From Cognatilysobacter bugurensis (GTDB lineage Bacteria > Pseudomonadota > Gammaproteobacteria > Xanthomonadales > Xanthomonadaceae): 64,000 bases of DNA. Location of the stretch: contig NZ_BMYD01000002.1 of the NCBI RefSeq assembly GCF_014652095.1, forward strand, positions 486,916 to 550,915. The letters are read 5' to 3'. Position 1 is the first letter of the stretch, and every line of letters starts with the position of its first letter. A model generated the notes under the pieces. That model saw nothing but the letters and a program-made list of their open reading frames with translations. It was not told the origin of the DNA and did no database searches. The position numbers and the translations under genes were made by a program. Positions 1 through 10,707 of the stretch are shown here, in pieces.

Positions 1-213
1 GTGATCCCCGATTCGGCCACCGAAAAGCCGATCAAGGGCGAAGTCGTCGCCGTCGGCGAGGGCAAGGCCTTCGACAACGGCAACGTCCGCGCGCCGAAGG
101 TGCAGGTCGGCGACAAGGTGCTGTTCGGTAAGTACAGCGGCACCGAAGTGAAGCTCGACGGCACCGAATACCTGGTGGTGAAGGAAGACGACATCTTCGC
201 GGTGTTGGGCTGA
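1..213 (+). CDS. groES: Co-chaperonin GroES, C-terminal part (5' end outside window)
   Basis: This is the last 70 residues of the 10-kDa co-chaperonin that caps the GroEL folding chamber in the cytoplasm. The visible part begins in the conserved stretch IPDSATEKP just after the mobile loop and runs to the usual end ([10 protein letters not shown]). Family members are about 95 residues, so roughly 25 N-terminal residues lie before base 1; the GTG at base 1 is an internal Val codon, not a start. groEL follows 129 bp downstream on the same strand, the standard groESL operon order. Confidence 0.96.
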   Translation: MIPDSATEKPIKGEVVAVGEGKAFDNGNVRAPKVQVGDKVLFGKYSGTEVKLDGTEYLVVKEDDIFAVLG

Positions 214-327
214 TCCCACGACCGCGCAGGTCGTGACCCGGCAGGCGGGTGCATCGAAGCGCCCGGCGCTCGCATCGCCTCCGTAGGTCTCGACCCCTTT
301 TTCCCCGTTTCCGATTCCTCTCTTTAA

Positions 328-1983
<1,656 letters not shown>

Positions 1984-2010
1984 TCCGACTTCCCGCGACA
2001 CGCTGCATCG

Positions 2011-2042
2011 AAAAGCCCCGCTTCGGCGGGGCTTTTCTTTTT
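2011..2042 (+). terminator. Intrinsic terminator of groESL
   Basis: A perfect GC-rich stem (AAAAGCCCCG / CGGGGCTTTT) with a short TTCG-containing loop is followed by a T-rich run. It lies 28 bp after the groEL stop and separates groESL from the chemosensory operon. Confidence 0.93.
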
Positions 2043-2216
2043 GTGGCGCGTCGCGCTGTGAAATCGACGTGAAAATTGGGCGCGGTCGGGTGCCATGCGT
2101 AACCGTATGCGCAACAAGGAGACCGCGCTCACATTCGAGCCCATCAAGGGCCGCGATCGATGGGCGTTATTGCGGGCATAGACGACGGCGATTAGACCGT
2201 CGCGTGAAGGACCGCG

Positions 2217-2543
2217 ATGACCGCTCTCCCATCCCCCGCCGAATTCCGCGCTCTGCTGCGCCTCGAGGGCGATCTCACCATTTCCCGTGCAGCGGAGCTG
2301 AAGGCGCACCTGCTCGATGCGCTCGTCGGCCCGCTGGAGGTCGACCTGTCCGGCGTCACCGCGATCGACGGCGCAGGCCTGCAGCTGCTGGTAATGCTTG
2401 GACGCGAAGCCGCGCGTCGTGGCGTGCCGATCATGTGGCATGAGCCGAGCCGCGCCGTGCGCACCGCGCTCGATCGCGTCAGGCTGCACGACCCGAGCAG
2501 CCTCGTCACGCCGCCGGCCGCTGCAGCGGAGGTGGCCGCGTGA
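2217..2543 (+). CDS. STAS-domain protein heading the chemosensory operon
   Basis: A 108-residue single STAS domain of the anti-sigma-factor-antagonist / MlaB type. At residues 51-55 the family motif that normally reads Asp-Ser-Ser/Ala-Gly-Leu is D-G-A-G-L, so the serine that partner kinases phosphorylate in SpoIIAA-type proteins is missing. The gene overlaps cheA by 4 bp (GTGA), which implies translational coupling. Small STAS proteins encoded at the head of che operons are known in related bacteria, but their role is poorly defined. The family call is firm; the function is not. Confidence 0.85.
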   Translation: MTALPSPAEFRALLRLEGDLTISRAAELKAHLLDALVGPLEVDLSGVTAIDGAGLQLLVMLGREAARRGVPIMWHEPSRAVRTALDRVRLHDPSSLVTPPAAAAEVAA

Positions 2544-4783
2544 AAGCGATGCGCGACCAGATGTTGCAGACCTTCATCGCCGAGGCACGCGATCTCGTCG
2601 TCGAGATGGAAGCAGGCCTGCGTCAGCTGCACGCCGGCGACCGCGACGCTGAACTCGTCGCGCGGATCTTCCGCGCCGCGCATTCGATCAAGGGCTCGGG
2701 CGGCATGTTCGGCCTCGCGCCGCTCGTGGGCTTCACGCACACCGTCGAGAACCTGCTCGAACGCGTCCGCGCGGGCACGCTCGCCGCGGACGAGCGCCTC
2801 GCCAGCGACCTCATCGAATCCTGCGACCACATCAGCGACCTGCTCGAACTGCTCGCGGTGCAGGGCGGCGCGTTCGAAGGCGGCATCACTGCGCGCGATG
2901 CACGCCTGCGTGAGGCGCTCGCCCGATACGCGGAGCCGGCCGCCGCTGCGGTGAGCGCCGCACTGCCGGCTGCCGAGCCGCCGGTCGTCGAGCCGTCGCC
3001 ACTGGCCGCGGAATCGGGCGATTGCTGGCATGTGTCGGTCCGCTTCGGCGTCGACGTGCACCGGCAGGGCATCAACCCGCTGTCGTTCCTGCGAGATCTC
3101 GAGGAGCTCGGCGAGATCGTGCGCGTCGCGCCCGTGCTCGATGCGATGCCACCGGCCGAGGAGATGGATCCGGAAGCCTGCTACCTCGGCTTCGAGATCG
3201 ACCTGCGCACCGACCGCACCAAGGCGCAGATCGCCGAGGTGTTCGAGTTCGTCGAAGACAGCAGCACGGTGTGCATCCTGCCGCCGGCGAGCCGCATCGA
3301 CGCGTTCCTGGAACTCATCGCGACGCTGCCGGAGCCGAATGCACGCCTCGGCGAAATCCTGGTGCACACCGGCACGATCACGCGCGAGGAGCTCGAGCGT
3401 GGCCTGGCCGAGCAGGCCGCTCGCGAAGGCGCTGCGCAAGCGGTGCCGCTGGGCGAGGTTCTTGTCGAGCAGCGCGTCGTGGACCGACAGGTGGTCGACG
3501 CCGCAATCGACAAGCAGGCGCAGCTGCGTCAGGCACCGGCCGCGTCGAACGGCCCCGCCGACACCGGCTGGGTGCGCGTGCGCGCCGACAAGCTCGACGA
3601 ACTCATCAACCTCGTCGGGGAGATGGTGATCGCCGGCTCCGGCGCCTCGCTGATTGCCGAATGCTCCGGCAACACGCCGCTCGTCGAAGCGCAGTCGGTC
3701 GTCGCCCGGCTCATGGAGGACATTCGCGATCGCGCGCTGCGCCTGCGCATGGTGCCGATCGGCGAAACATTCTCGCGCTTCCATCGTGTGCTGCGCGAAG
3801 TCGCGCGGGACACGGGCAAGGACCTCGAGCTCATCATCGAAGGTGCTGAGACGGAGCTCGACAAATCCGTCGTCGAAAAACTCGCCGACCCGCTGCTGCA
3901 CCTCGTGCGCAACGCGGCCGACCACGGCATCGAGTCGGCCGAGCGCCGCAGCGCTGTGGGCAAGCCCGCGCGCGGACACATCACGCTCAGCGCCTGCCAC
4001 CAGGCCGGCGGCATCCTCATCGAGATCCGCGACGACGGCGCGGGCATGGACCGTGACCGCATCCTCGCCAAGGGCCGCGAGCGCGGCCTGGTGCCGGCCG
4101 GTCACACGCCGGGCGACCAAGAGATCCTGCAGCTGATCTTCGAGCCGGGCTTCTCGACGGCCGATACGGTGACCAATCTCTCCGGTCGCGGCGTCGGCAT
4201 GGACGTGGTGCGCCGGAACATCCACGCGCTGCGCGGCAGCGTCGAGATCGAGAGCACTGCTGGCGCCGGCACGACGATCCGCATCCGCCTGCCGCTCACG
4301 CTTGCGATCATCGAAGGCTTCCTCATCAGCGCCGCCGCGTCGCACTTCGTGCTGCCGCTCGATCTGATCGTCGAATGCCTGGAGATGCCGCTGGCCCTGC
4401 CGCGCGACGCCGGTTACATCGACCTGCGAGGTCAGCCGCTGCCGCTGTTGCGACTGCGTGAGCAACTCGGCCTGCATGGCGAGCGCGCGCGACGCGAAAA
4501 CATCGTCGTCGTCGACTGTGCCGGCCAGCGTGCCGGTGTCGTTGTCGACGCACTGCTCGGCGAGTTCCAGACCGTGATCAAGCCGCTCGGCCCGCTGTTT
4601 GCGCAGCTCAAGGGCGTCAGCGGCTCGACGATCCTCGGCACCGGTGAGGTCGCGCTGATCCTCGACGTGGCCGCGCTCGTCGACATCGCCGCGAGTGCGG
4701 CATCGCCCCTGTCTTCCTTCCTTTCCGAACGGCTCCGCGGGACAGCGGCCGTCGCGGTTGAGTCCACGCTGTCCTGCGCCTGA
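2540..4783 (+). CDS. cheA: Chemotaxis histidine kinase CheA
   Basis: 747 residues, starting at a GTG that overlaps the STAS stop codon. The N-terminal HPt domain carries the phospho-accepting His48 in AAHSIKGSGG. Residues about 165-255 resemble the P2-like domain of CheA. About 265-330 contain two copies of a short helical motif (LGEILV..G.IT / LGEVLVE..VVD). The dimerisation and HATPase domains follow, with an N-box LVRNAADHG near residue 455 and a G2 box GRGVGMDVV near 550. A CheW-like domain ends the protein, and no receiver domain is fused. The kinase relays receptor signals to a response regulator, none of which is encoded here. Confidence 0.95.
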   Translation: MKAMRDQMLQTFIAEARDLVVEMEAGLRQLHAGDRDAELVARIFRAAHSIKGSGGMFGLAPLVGFTHTVENLLERVRAGTLAADERLASDLIESCDHISDLLELLAVQGGAFEGGITARDARLREALARYAEPAAAAVSAALPAAEPPVVEPSPLAAESGDCWHVSVRFGVDVHRQGINPLSFLRDLEELGEIVRVAPVLDAMPPAEEMDPEACYLGFEIDLRTDRTKAQIAEVFEFVEDSSTVCILPPASRIDAFLELIATLPEPNARLGEILVHTGTITREELERGLAEQAAREGAAQAVPLGEVLVEQRVVDRQVVDAAIDKQAQLRQAPAASNGPADTGWVRVRADKLDELINLVGEMVIAGSGASLIAECSGNTPLVEAQSVVARLMEDIRDRALRLRMVPIGETFSRFHRVLREVARDTGKDLELIIEGAETELDKSVVEKLADPLLHLVRNAADHGIESAERRSAVGKPARGHITLSACHQAGGILIEIRDDGAGMDRDRILAKGRERGLVPAGHTPGDQEILQLIFEPGFSTADTVTNLSGRGVGMDVVRRNIHALRGSVEIESTAGAGTTIRIRLPLTLAIIEGFLISAAASHFVLPLDLIVECLEMPLALPRDAGYIDLRGQPLPLLRLREQLGLHGERARRENIVVVDCAGQRAGVVVDALLGEFQTVIKPLGPLFAQLKGVSGSTILGTGEVALILDVAALVDIAASAASPLSSFLSERLRGTAAVAVESTLSCA

Positions 4784-4792
4784 GGTCAACTC

Positions 4793-6409
4793 ATGAACTG
4801 GTTCCGTAACCTGAAAATCGCGCCGAAGCTCTTCGTGAGTTTCGGCATCCTGCTAGCGCTGCTCGCGGGCGTCGGCATCTTCGCGCTGCAGCGCCTGAGC
4901 GCCGTCAACGACGTTGCGGTGGAAATCCGCGACAACTGGCTACCAAGTGTCCGTGCTACGGCTGAGATCAACGGCATGACCGGCGACTACCGTGTCCAGG
5001 AGTTCCGTCACGGTCTGGCGGTCACGAACGAGGACATGGACGTCGCCGAGGGGCGCATGGAGGAGTTCGAGGCCAAGATCAAGGAGACACGCGCGGAGTA
5101 CGAGAAGCTGATCTCGAGCCCCGAAGAACAGCGCCTCTACAACGCATTTTCAAAGGTTCATGCCGAATATATGCAGGTCCACACCGGCGCGATTGCGCTG
5201 AGCCGCCAGAACCGCGCAGATGAAGTGCGCACTGTGCTCATGGGCCGGTCGAGCGAGCTGTACTGGGAGTTCAGCGCTCACCTCAATAAGCTCGTCGAGC
5301 TTAACGAGCAGGGCGCCAAAGACGCGGGCGACCGCGGTCAGGCGCTGTACGCCCAAGCGCGCCAAGCGATCATCCTCGCAGTCGTGCTCGGTCTCATCAT
5401 CGGCTCCGGCCTGGCCCTCGTCATCGCCCGCATGATCTCGCGCCCGGTCATCGCCGCAGCGGACGTCGCCAAGCAGCTCGCGCAGGGCAACCTGACCGCG
5501 CGCGTGAGCTCGGATTCGAAGGACGAAACCGGCGAAATGTTGCGTGCGATGCAGGCCATGACCGAGCGTCTGAGCCAGATCATCGGCGAGGTGCGCGGTT
5601 CGGCTGACAACCTTGCCAGCGCGGCCGAGCAGGTCTCGGGCACGGCGCAGTCGATCAGCCAAGCGACGAGCGAGCAGGCGGCAAGCGTCGAAGAGACGAG
5701 CGCATCGATCGAGCAGATGAGCGCGTCGATCGGTCAGAACACCGACAACGCGAAGGTCACTGACGGCATGGCCGGCAAGGCCGCGAAGGAAGCGAACGAG
5801 GGCGGCCAGTCGGTGCGCGAGACGGTCGAGGCGATGAAGCAGATCGCGAAGAAGATCGCGATCATCGACGACATCGCGTACCAGACGAACCTGCTGGCAT
5901 TGAACGCCGCGATCGAAGCGGCACGTGCCGGCGAGCACGGGAAGGGCTTTGCGGTCGTGGCTGCGGAAGTGCGCAAGCTCGCCGAGCGCAGCCAGGTCGC
6001 GTCGCAGGAAATTGGCGAACTGTCAACGAACAGCGTGGAGCTCGCCGAACGCGCAGGCTCATTGTTGGATCTCATGGTGCCGTCGATCAGCAAGACCTCG
6101 GATCTGGTGCAGGAGATCTCGGCGGCCAGCCAGGAGCAAGCCGCGGGCGTGGGCCAGATCAACGCCGCGATGGGTCAGCTAAGCCAGGTCACGCAGCAGA
6201 ACGCGGCGGCAAGTGAGGAGCTCGCGGCTACGGCCGAGGAGATGACGAGCCAGGCTGAACAGCTGCAGCAGGCCATGGCGTTCTTCACGCTCGATCAGGG
6301 CGGCGGCCGCTCAAACGCGCCGCGTATGTCGCGCGGCGCGGCGCTGCGCGCGCCGGCCCGCAAGGCGGCACGCACCACCGTCGAAGAAGCCGACTTCGTC
6401 GAGTTCTGA
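4793..6409 (+). CDS. Methyl-accepting chemotaxis protein (first of two)
   Basis: A 538-residue inner-membrane chemoreceptor. TM1 is at about residues 13-33, a helical periplasmic sensor of about 150 residues (4HB-like) follows, and TM2 is at about 188-210. Then come a HAMP domain and the signalling coiled coil with the conserved hairpin core ([20 protein letters not shown]) near residue 375. The tail ends ADFVEF; its last five residues, DFVEF, fit the x-aromatic-x-x-aromatic pattern of CheR/CheB tethers. The gene lies 9 bp after cheA. From TM2 through HAMP it is almost identical in DNA to the second MCP of the operon, while the sensor domains differ. Confidence 0.95.
   Translation: MNWFRNLKIAPKLFVSFGILLALLAGVGIFALQRLSAVNDVAVEIRDNWLPSVRATAEINGMTGDYRVQEFRHGLAVTNEDMDVAEGRMEEFEAKIKETRAEYEKLISSPEEQRLYNAFSKVHAEYMQVHTGAIALSRQNRADEVRTVLMGRSSELYWEFSAHLNKLVELNEQGAKDAGDRGQALYAQARQAIILAVVLGLIIGSGLALVIARMISRPVIAAADVAKQLAQGNLTARVSSDSKDETGEMLRAMQAMTERLSQIIGEVRGSADNLASAAEQVSGTAQSISQATSEQAASVEETSASIEQMSASIGQNTDNAKVTDGMAGKAAKEANEGGQSVRETVEAMKQIAKKIAIIDDIAYQTNLLALNAAIEAARAGEHGKGFAVVAAEVRKLAERSQVASQEIGELSTNSVELAERAGSLLDLMVPSISKTSDLVQEISAASQEQAAGVGQINAAMGQLSQVTQQNAAASEELAATAEEMTSQAEQLQQAMAFFTLDQGGGRSNAPRMSRGAALRAPARKAARTTVEEADFVEF
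5430..5661 (+). repeat. MCP HAMP/signalling tract, copy 1
   Basis: This 232-nt tract is the same as 7647-7878 apart from a single C/T difference in a Leu codon. It covers the end of TM2, the HAMP domain and the start of the signalling helix. Flanking sequence diverges at synonymous sites on both sides. Confidence 0.93.
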
Positions 6410-6419
6410 GGAAAAGACG

Positions 6420-6959
6420 ATGAACCAGCCCAAGCACAACGCCGCGGACGCGTCCCCGGCCAGCCACGACGAGGCAATGCAGTACCTCACGTTCGCGCTC
6501 GGCACCGAGATGTTCGCGAGCGACATCCGCGGCATCAAGGAAATCATCGAATACGCGGGCCTGACGACCGTGCCGATGATGCCGGCGTTCATCCGCGGCG
6601 TGATCAACCTGCGCGGCGCCGTTGTGCCCGTGATCGATCTGTCGGTGCGATTCGGACGCGCGCCGACCATGCTGACGCGGCGCACCTGCATCGTGATCAT
6701 GGAAGCCGGCTCGGACGACGAACGTCAGGACATCGGTGTCGTCGTTGACGCCGTGTCGGAAGTGCTCGAGATCGCGCCATCGCAGATCGAGCCGCCCCCG
6801 AGCTTTGGCGCGCGCATCCGCTCGGAGTTCATCAGTGGCATGGCGCTGCTCGACGCCGGCTTTGCGATCGTTCTCGATGTCCAGCGCGTGCTGTCGGTCG
6901 AGGAAATGGCCGGTCTGGCCGACCTCGCGCAGTCCGGCATAACTCACGCAGCGGCCTGA
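6420..6959 (+). CDS. cheW: Chemotaxis coupling protein CheW
   Basis: A 179-residue CheW adaptor that links receptors to CheA in the signalling array. The SH3-like fold signatures are visible: LTFALGTEMFA near residue 20, IKEIIEY near 38, FIRGVINLRGAVVPVIDL near 57, and DIGVVVDAVSEVL near 102. It is slightly longer than typical CheW (about 150-165 residues) because of a short N-terminal extension rich in polar residues. It sits between the two MCP genes, 10 bp after the first. Confidence 0.95.
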   Translation: MNQPKHNAADASPASHDEAMQYLTFALGTEMFASDIRGIKEIIEYAGLTTVPMMPAFIRGVINLRGAVVPVIDLSVRFGRAPTMLTRRTCIVIMEAGSDDERQDIGVVVDAVSEVLEIAPSQIEPPPSFGARIRSEFISGMALLDAGFAIVLDVQRVLSVEEMAGLADLAQSGITHAAA

Positions 6960-7021
6960 CCGTTGTCGTTTCCGCATGCCCGGGGCCGTCCCCGGCGTGC
7001 CTTTAGACAGGTATTCCCCCA

Positions 7022-8626
7022 ATGAATTGGTTCCGCCACCTCAAAATCGCCCACAAGCTGTTCGTCTCGTTCGGGCTGCTCGTGGCCATTGCCGGCGCAC
7101 TCGCCGGCTTCGCCATGCTGCGCATGAGCGAGAGTGCCCAGACCGTGAAGACACTCACGGCCGAGGGCGTGCCCCTCGTGCGCGACCTTGGGGCGCTTGC
7201 GACCCAGCTGGCGGAGTACCGCGTGAGCGAGCGCGGGCTGGTGTCGGATCGCGAGAATCCGGAAAAGGCCGCCGAGTATGCAGCCGAGCTCGTCGACGGA
7301 CGCACGCGCTTCGACGCGCAGGTGGCTGCGTTGTCAGGTGCCTTCCACGAGGCGCAGGAGCAGGCGCTCTACGGCGAGGTGGTCGCCAAGGCGGCACAGT
7401 ATTTCGATAACAGCGAGCGTCTGGTCGAAGCGCTCAAAGTGGATGATCTCGGGCCTGCGAAGCAGGCCGGCGATCTGCGGCAGGCGACCGCGGATGCGTT
7501 GCAGGCCTTGCTCGCCCGCAACATCGCGCAGCTCAACGAAGGCGTTGCCGCCTACGAGGCGCGCCAGCGTTCAACTCAGACCGCGATGCTCGCGCTGAGC
7601 GGCTTCATGCTGCTGTTGGGCGTCGGCTTGGCCGTCGTGATCGCGCGCATGATCTCGCGCCCGGTCATCGCCGCAGCGGACGTCGCCAAGCAGCTTGCGC
7701 AGGGCAACCTGACCGCGCGCGTGAGCTCGGATTCGAAGGACGAAACCGGCGAAATGTTGCGTGCGATGCAGGCCATGACCGAGCGTCTGAGCCAGATCAT
7801 CGGCGAGGTGCGCGGTTCGGCTGACAACCTTGCCAGCGCGGCCGAGCAGGTCTCGGGCACGGCGCAGTCGATCAGCCAGTCCACGAGCGAACAGGCCTCC
7901 AGCGTTGAGCAGACCAGCTCGTCGATCGAGCAGATGAGCGCGTCGATCGGCCAGAACACCGACAACGCGAGGGTCACCGATGGCATGGCCAGCAAGGCGG
8001 CGAAGGAAGCGTCTGACGGCGGCCAATCGGTGCGCGAAACGGTCGAGGCGATGAAGCAGATCGCGAAGAAGATCGCGATCATCGACGACATCGCGTACCA
8101 GACGAACCTGCTCGCACTCAATGCCGCAATCGAAGCGGCGCGCGCCGGCGAGCACGGCAAGGGTTTTGCGGTGGTCGCGGCCGAGGTGCGCAAGCTCGCC
8201 GAGCGCTCGCAGGTCGCGTCGCAGGAGATCGGTGAGCTGTCGAGCAACAGCGTCGAGCTCGCCGAGCGTGCGGGGCACCTGCTCGACCTGATGGTGCCGT
8301 CGATCACGAAGACCTCGGATCTGGTGCAGGAGATCACCGCCGCCAGCCAGGAGCAGGCGGCGGGCGTCGGCCAGATCAACGCGGCGATGGGTCAGCTGAG
8401 CCAGGTCACGCAGCAGAACGCGGCCGCGAGCGAGGAGCTTGCCGCCACGGCCGAGGAAATGACGAGCCAAGCCGAGCAGCTGCAGCAGGCGATGGCGTTC
8501 TTCACGCTCGAGCAGCACGTCGTCGGCCGCTCGATCGCGCGCAAGGCCGTGCATGCAGCGCCGCGCGCGGGTGGGCGCAAGGCCGCGCGTCGCAATGTCG
8601 AAGAAGCCGACTTCATCGAATTCTGA
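7022..8626 (+). CDS. Methyl-accepting chemotaxis protein (second of two)
   Basis: A 534-residue receptor paralogous to the one at 4793. It has the same opening (MNWFR-LKI), TM1 at about 13-32, a different periplasmic four-helix sensor, TM2 near 185-205, HAMP, and a signalling domain nearly identical to its partner. It ends ADFIEF, again a possible CheR/CheB tether (DFIEF). The divergent sensors on a shared signalling half suggest two inputs feeding the same CheA/CheW array. A 62-bp gap after cheW carries its ribosome-binding region. Confidence 0.95.
   Translation: MNWFRHLKIAHKLFVSFGLLVAIAGALAGFAMLRMSESAQTVKTLTAEGVPLVRDLGALATQLAEYRVSERGLVSDRENPEKAAEYAAELVDGRTRFDAQVAALSGAFHEAQEQALYGEVVAKAAQYFDNSERLVEALKVDDLGPAKQAGDLRQATADALQALLARNIAQLNEGVAAYEARQRSTQTAMLALSGFMLLLGVGLAVVIARMISRPVIAAADVAKQLAQGNLTARVSSDSKDETGEMLRAMQAMTERLSQIIGEVRGSADNLASAAEQVSGTAQSISQSTSEQASSVEQTSSSIEQMSASIGQNTDNARVTDGMASKAAKEASDGGQSVRETVEAMKQIAKKIAIIDDIAYQTNLLALNAAIEAARAGEHGKGFAVVAAEVRKLAERSQVASQEIGELSSNSVELAERAGHLLDLMVPSITKTSDLVQEITAASQEQAAGVGQINAAMGQLSQVTQQNAAASEELAATAEEMTSQAEQLQQAMAFFTLEQHVVGRSIARKAVHAAPRAGGRKAARRNVEEADFIEF
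7647..7878 (+). repeat. MCP HAMP/signalling tract, copy 2
   Basis: Second copy of the tract at 5430-5661, with one mismatch in 232 nt. A further identical stretch of about 75 nt lies downstream in both genes (starting near 5823 and 8041), within the hairpin region. Confidence 0.93.
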
Positions 8627-8634
8627 GGGCCGGC

Positions 8635-9462
8635 ATGAACGTGTCCGTCATGCAGTCGAGCGCCTCCGCGGCGCCTGTGATCACCGCGCACGAGTTCGAG
8701 GGTCTGCGCCGGTGGCTGCACGCGAACGCAGGCATCTCGCTGACACCCGCCAAGCAGCCGCTGGTGACGAGCCGGCTTGCGAAGCGGCTGCGCGAGCTCG
8801 GGCTTTCGACCTACACGGAGTACCTGCGCCGCCTCGGCAGCGACCGCGCCGAGCGCCAGGCCGCGCTCGACCTGCTGACGACGAACGAAACCTACTTCTT
8901 CCGGGAGCCGCGCCACTTCGAGTACCTGCGCAGCGTGTTGCCCACGCTCACACAGTCGCCGGTGCGCGTGTGGAGCGCCGCGTGCTCGACAGGCGAGGAG
9001 CCGTACAGCATCGCGATGCTGCTGTCCGATGCGCTGCCGAACCATCGCCAATGGGAGGTGCTCGGCACCGACATCAGCTCGCGCGTGCTCGACGCCGCGC
9101 GCAGCGGGCACTACCGGCTCGAACGCGCACGTAACCTGCCGCCGGCGATGCTGTCCAAGCACTGTCTCAAGGGCACCGGGCCGCAGGCGGGCACGATGCT
9201 CGTGCGTCGCGAGCTGCGCGCGCGCGTGCGGTTCGAGCCGATCAACCTCAACGAGACGCTGCCCGACTTCGGCCAGTTCGACGTGATCTTCCTGCGCAAC
9301 GTGATGATCTATTTCGACGACGCGACCAAGCGCGACGTGATCGCGCGGCTGGTGCCGGCGCTGCGGCCCGGCGGGCATTTCCTCATCGGCCATTCCGAAA
9401 GCCTCAACGGCCTGACCTCGTCGCTGCGCGCCGTGGCGCCGTCGATCTACCGGCGCGACTGA
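8635..9462 (+). CDS. cheR: Chemotaxis protein methyltransferase CheR
   Basis: 275 residues; methylates receptor glutamates using S-adenosylmethionine. An N-terminal helical domain precedes the SAM-binding core with [15 protein letters not shown] near residue 112, followed by [10 protein letters not shown] and the catalytic-domain motif [13 protein letters not shown]. Length and order match CheR. It starts 8 bp after the second MCP and is followed 8 bp later by cheB, giving a matched methylation/demethylation pair. Confidence 0.95.
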   Translation: MNVSVMQSSASAAPVITAHEFEGLRRWLHANAGISLTPAKQPLVTSRLAKRLRELGLSTYTEYLRRLGSDRAERQAALDLLTTNETYFFREPRHFEYLRSVLPTLTQSPVRVWSAACSTGEEPYSIAMLLSDALPNHRQWEVLGTDISSRVLDAARSGHYRLERARNLPPAMLSKHCLKGTGPQAGTMLVRRELRARVRFEPINLNETLPDFGQFDVIFLRNVMIYFDDATKRDVIARLVPALRPGGHFLIGHSESLNGLTSSLRAVAPSIYRRD

Positions 9463-9470
9463 GCGCGTAC

Positions 9471-10511
9471 ATGGCAACGCGGCCGGCCCGTGTGTTCCTC
9501 GTCGACGACTCCGCAGTCGTCCGGCAGTGCTTGCAGGCGCTGCTCAGCGCCGAGCCGGACCTGCAGGTCATCGGCACCGCGAGTGACCCGCTGTTCGCGC
9601 TGCAGAAGATGGCGAACGACTGGCCGGACGTCATCGTGCTCGACATCGAGATGCCGCGCATGGACGGGCTGACCTTCCTGCGCAAGCTCATGGCTGAGCG
9701 GCCGACGCCCGTGGTGATCTGCTCCTCGCTTGCCGGCCCCGGCACGCAGACTGCGATGCAGGCGCTCGCCGCGGGGGCGGTCGAGATCATCGCCAAGCCC
9801 GAGATGGGCGTGAAAGGGTTTCTCGAATCCTCCGCCGAGCGCCTGTGCGAAGCAGTGCGCGCAGCGGCGCGTGCGCGGCCGCGCCGCCTCGCTGCGGCGC
9901 CGAATGTGATCGCCGAGCCGTCCGAACCTGTCGCGCTGGCGCGCACCACCGAACGCATCGTCGCGATCGGCGCGTCCACCGGCGGCACGCAGGCGATCGA
10001 ACGCGTGCTCACCGCATTGCCGCGGGTGGCGCCCGGCATCCTCATCGTCCAGCACATGCCCGAACGGTTCACCGCCTCGCTGGCTGAGCGTCTCAACGGC
10101 GTGTGCCGCATCGAAGTGCGCGAGGCGCGCAGCGGCGACCGGCTGCTGCCGGGGCTCGCACTGATCGCGCCCGGTGGGCGCCACATGCAGCTGCACCGCA
10201 GCGGCGCGCAGTACACGGTGCAGGTGCTCGACGGCCCGCCCGTGAACCGACACCGGCCATCGGTCGACGTGCTGTTCCGCTCCGTCGCCCGCCACGCCGG
10301 ACGCAACGCCACGGGCGTGATCCTCACCGGGATGGGCGACGACGGCGCCCGCGGCCTGCGCGAGATGCTCGACGCCGGCGCCCATACGATCGCGCAGGAC
10401 GAGGCGTCGTGCGTCGTGTTCGGCATGCCGCGCGAGGCGATCCGCCTCGGCGCCGCGCGCTCCGTGGCCCCGCTCGACGACATCGCCCGACGGGTGCTCG
10501 AGCTCGCCTGA
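9471..10511 (+). CDS. cheB: Chemotaxis response regulator / protein-glutamate methylesterase CheB
   Basis: 346 residues. The N-terminal receiver domain has the acidic pair in VDDSAVVRQ and the phospho-acceptor Asp58 in [11 protein letters not shown]. The C-terminal methylesterase domain shows the catalytic Ser169 in IGASTGG, the His in VQHMPERF and the Asp in GMGDDGARG. It demethylates (and in many species deamidates) receptors when phosphorylated by CheA. It is the last gene of the operon and the only receiver domain encoded in it, since no cheY is present. Confidence 0.96.
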   Translation: MATRPARVFLVDDSAVVRQCLQALLSAEPDLQVIGTASDPLFALQKMANDWPDVIVLDIEMPRMDGLTFLRKLMAERPTPVVICSSLAGPGTQTAMQALAAGAVEIIAKPEMGVKGFLESSAERLCEAVRAAARARPRRLAAAPNVIAEPSEPVALARTTERIVAIGASTGGTQAIERVLTALPRVAPGILIVQHMPERFTASLAERLNGVCRIEVREARSGDRLLPGLALIAPGGRHMQLHRSGAQYTVQVLDGPPVNRHRPSVDVLFRSVARHAGRNATGVILTGMGDDGARGLREMLDAGAHTIAQDEASCVVFGMPREAIRLGAARSVAPLDDIARRVLELA

Positions 10512-10707
10512 CCCCGCCGGCCCGGCCTGCCGCCTAAACGCGGCATGAATGAAATGGCCGCTCGCCGCGATCCCTTGCGTAGACCTGTGATGGCCGCGTC
10601 ATCAGGCGCGGCCGTTCCGGGCGCACCGCTGCGCACCGGTCGGTGCGTCCCCCGCGATTGGGCGGACGGACGCTGTCTCCTTCGCCAGACCATCCGAGGG
10701 TTCCGAA

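Noticed and set aside
2192..4789. Long minus-strand open frame (865 codons) opposite the STAS and cheA genes
   Set aside because: Its translation is a low-complexity mix rich in Arg, Asp, His and Val with no domain, and it mirrors the third-position G/C bias of cheA. The plus strand carries clear CheA motifs.
5430..7878. Duplicated MCP segments considered as mobile-element copies
   Set aside because: The identical tracts begin and end inside homologous coding sequence with no terminal inverted repeats, transposase or target duplication.
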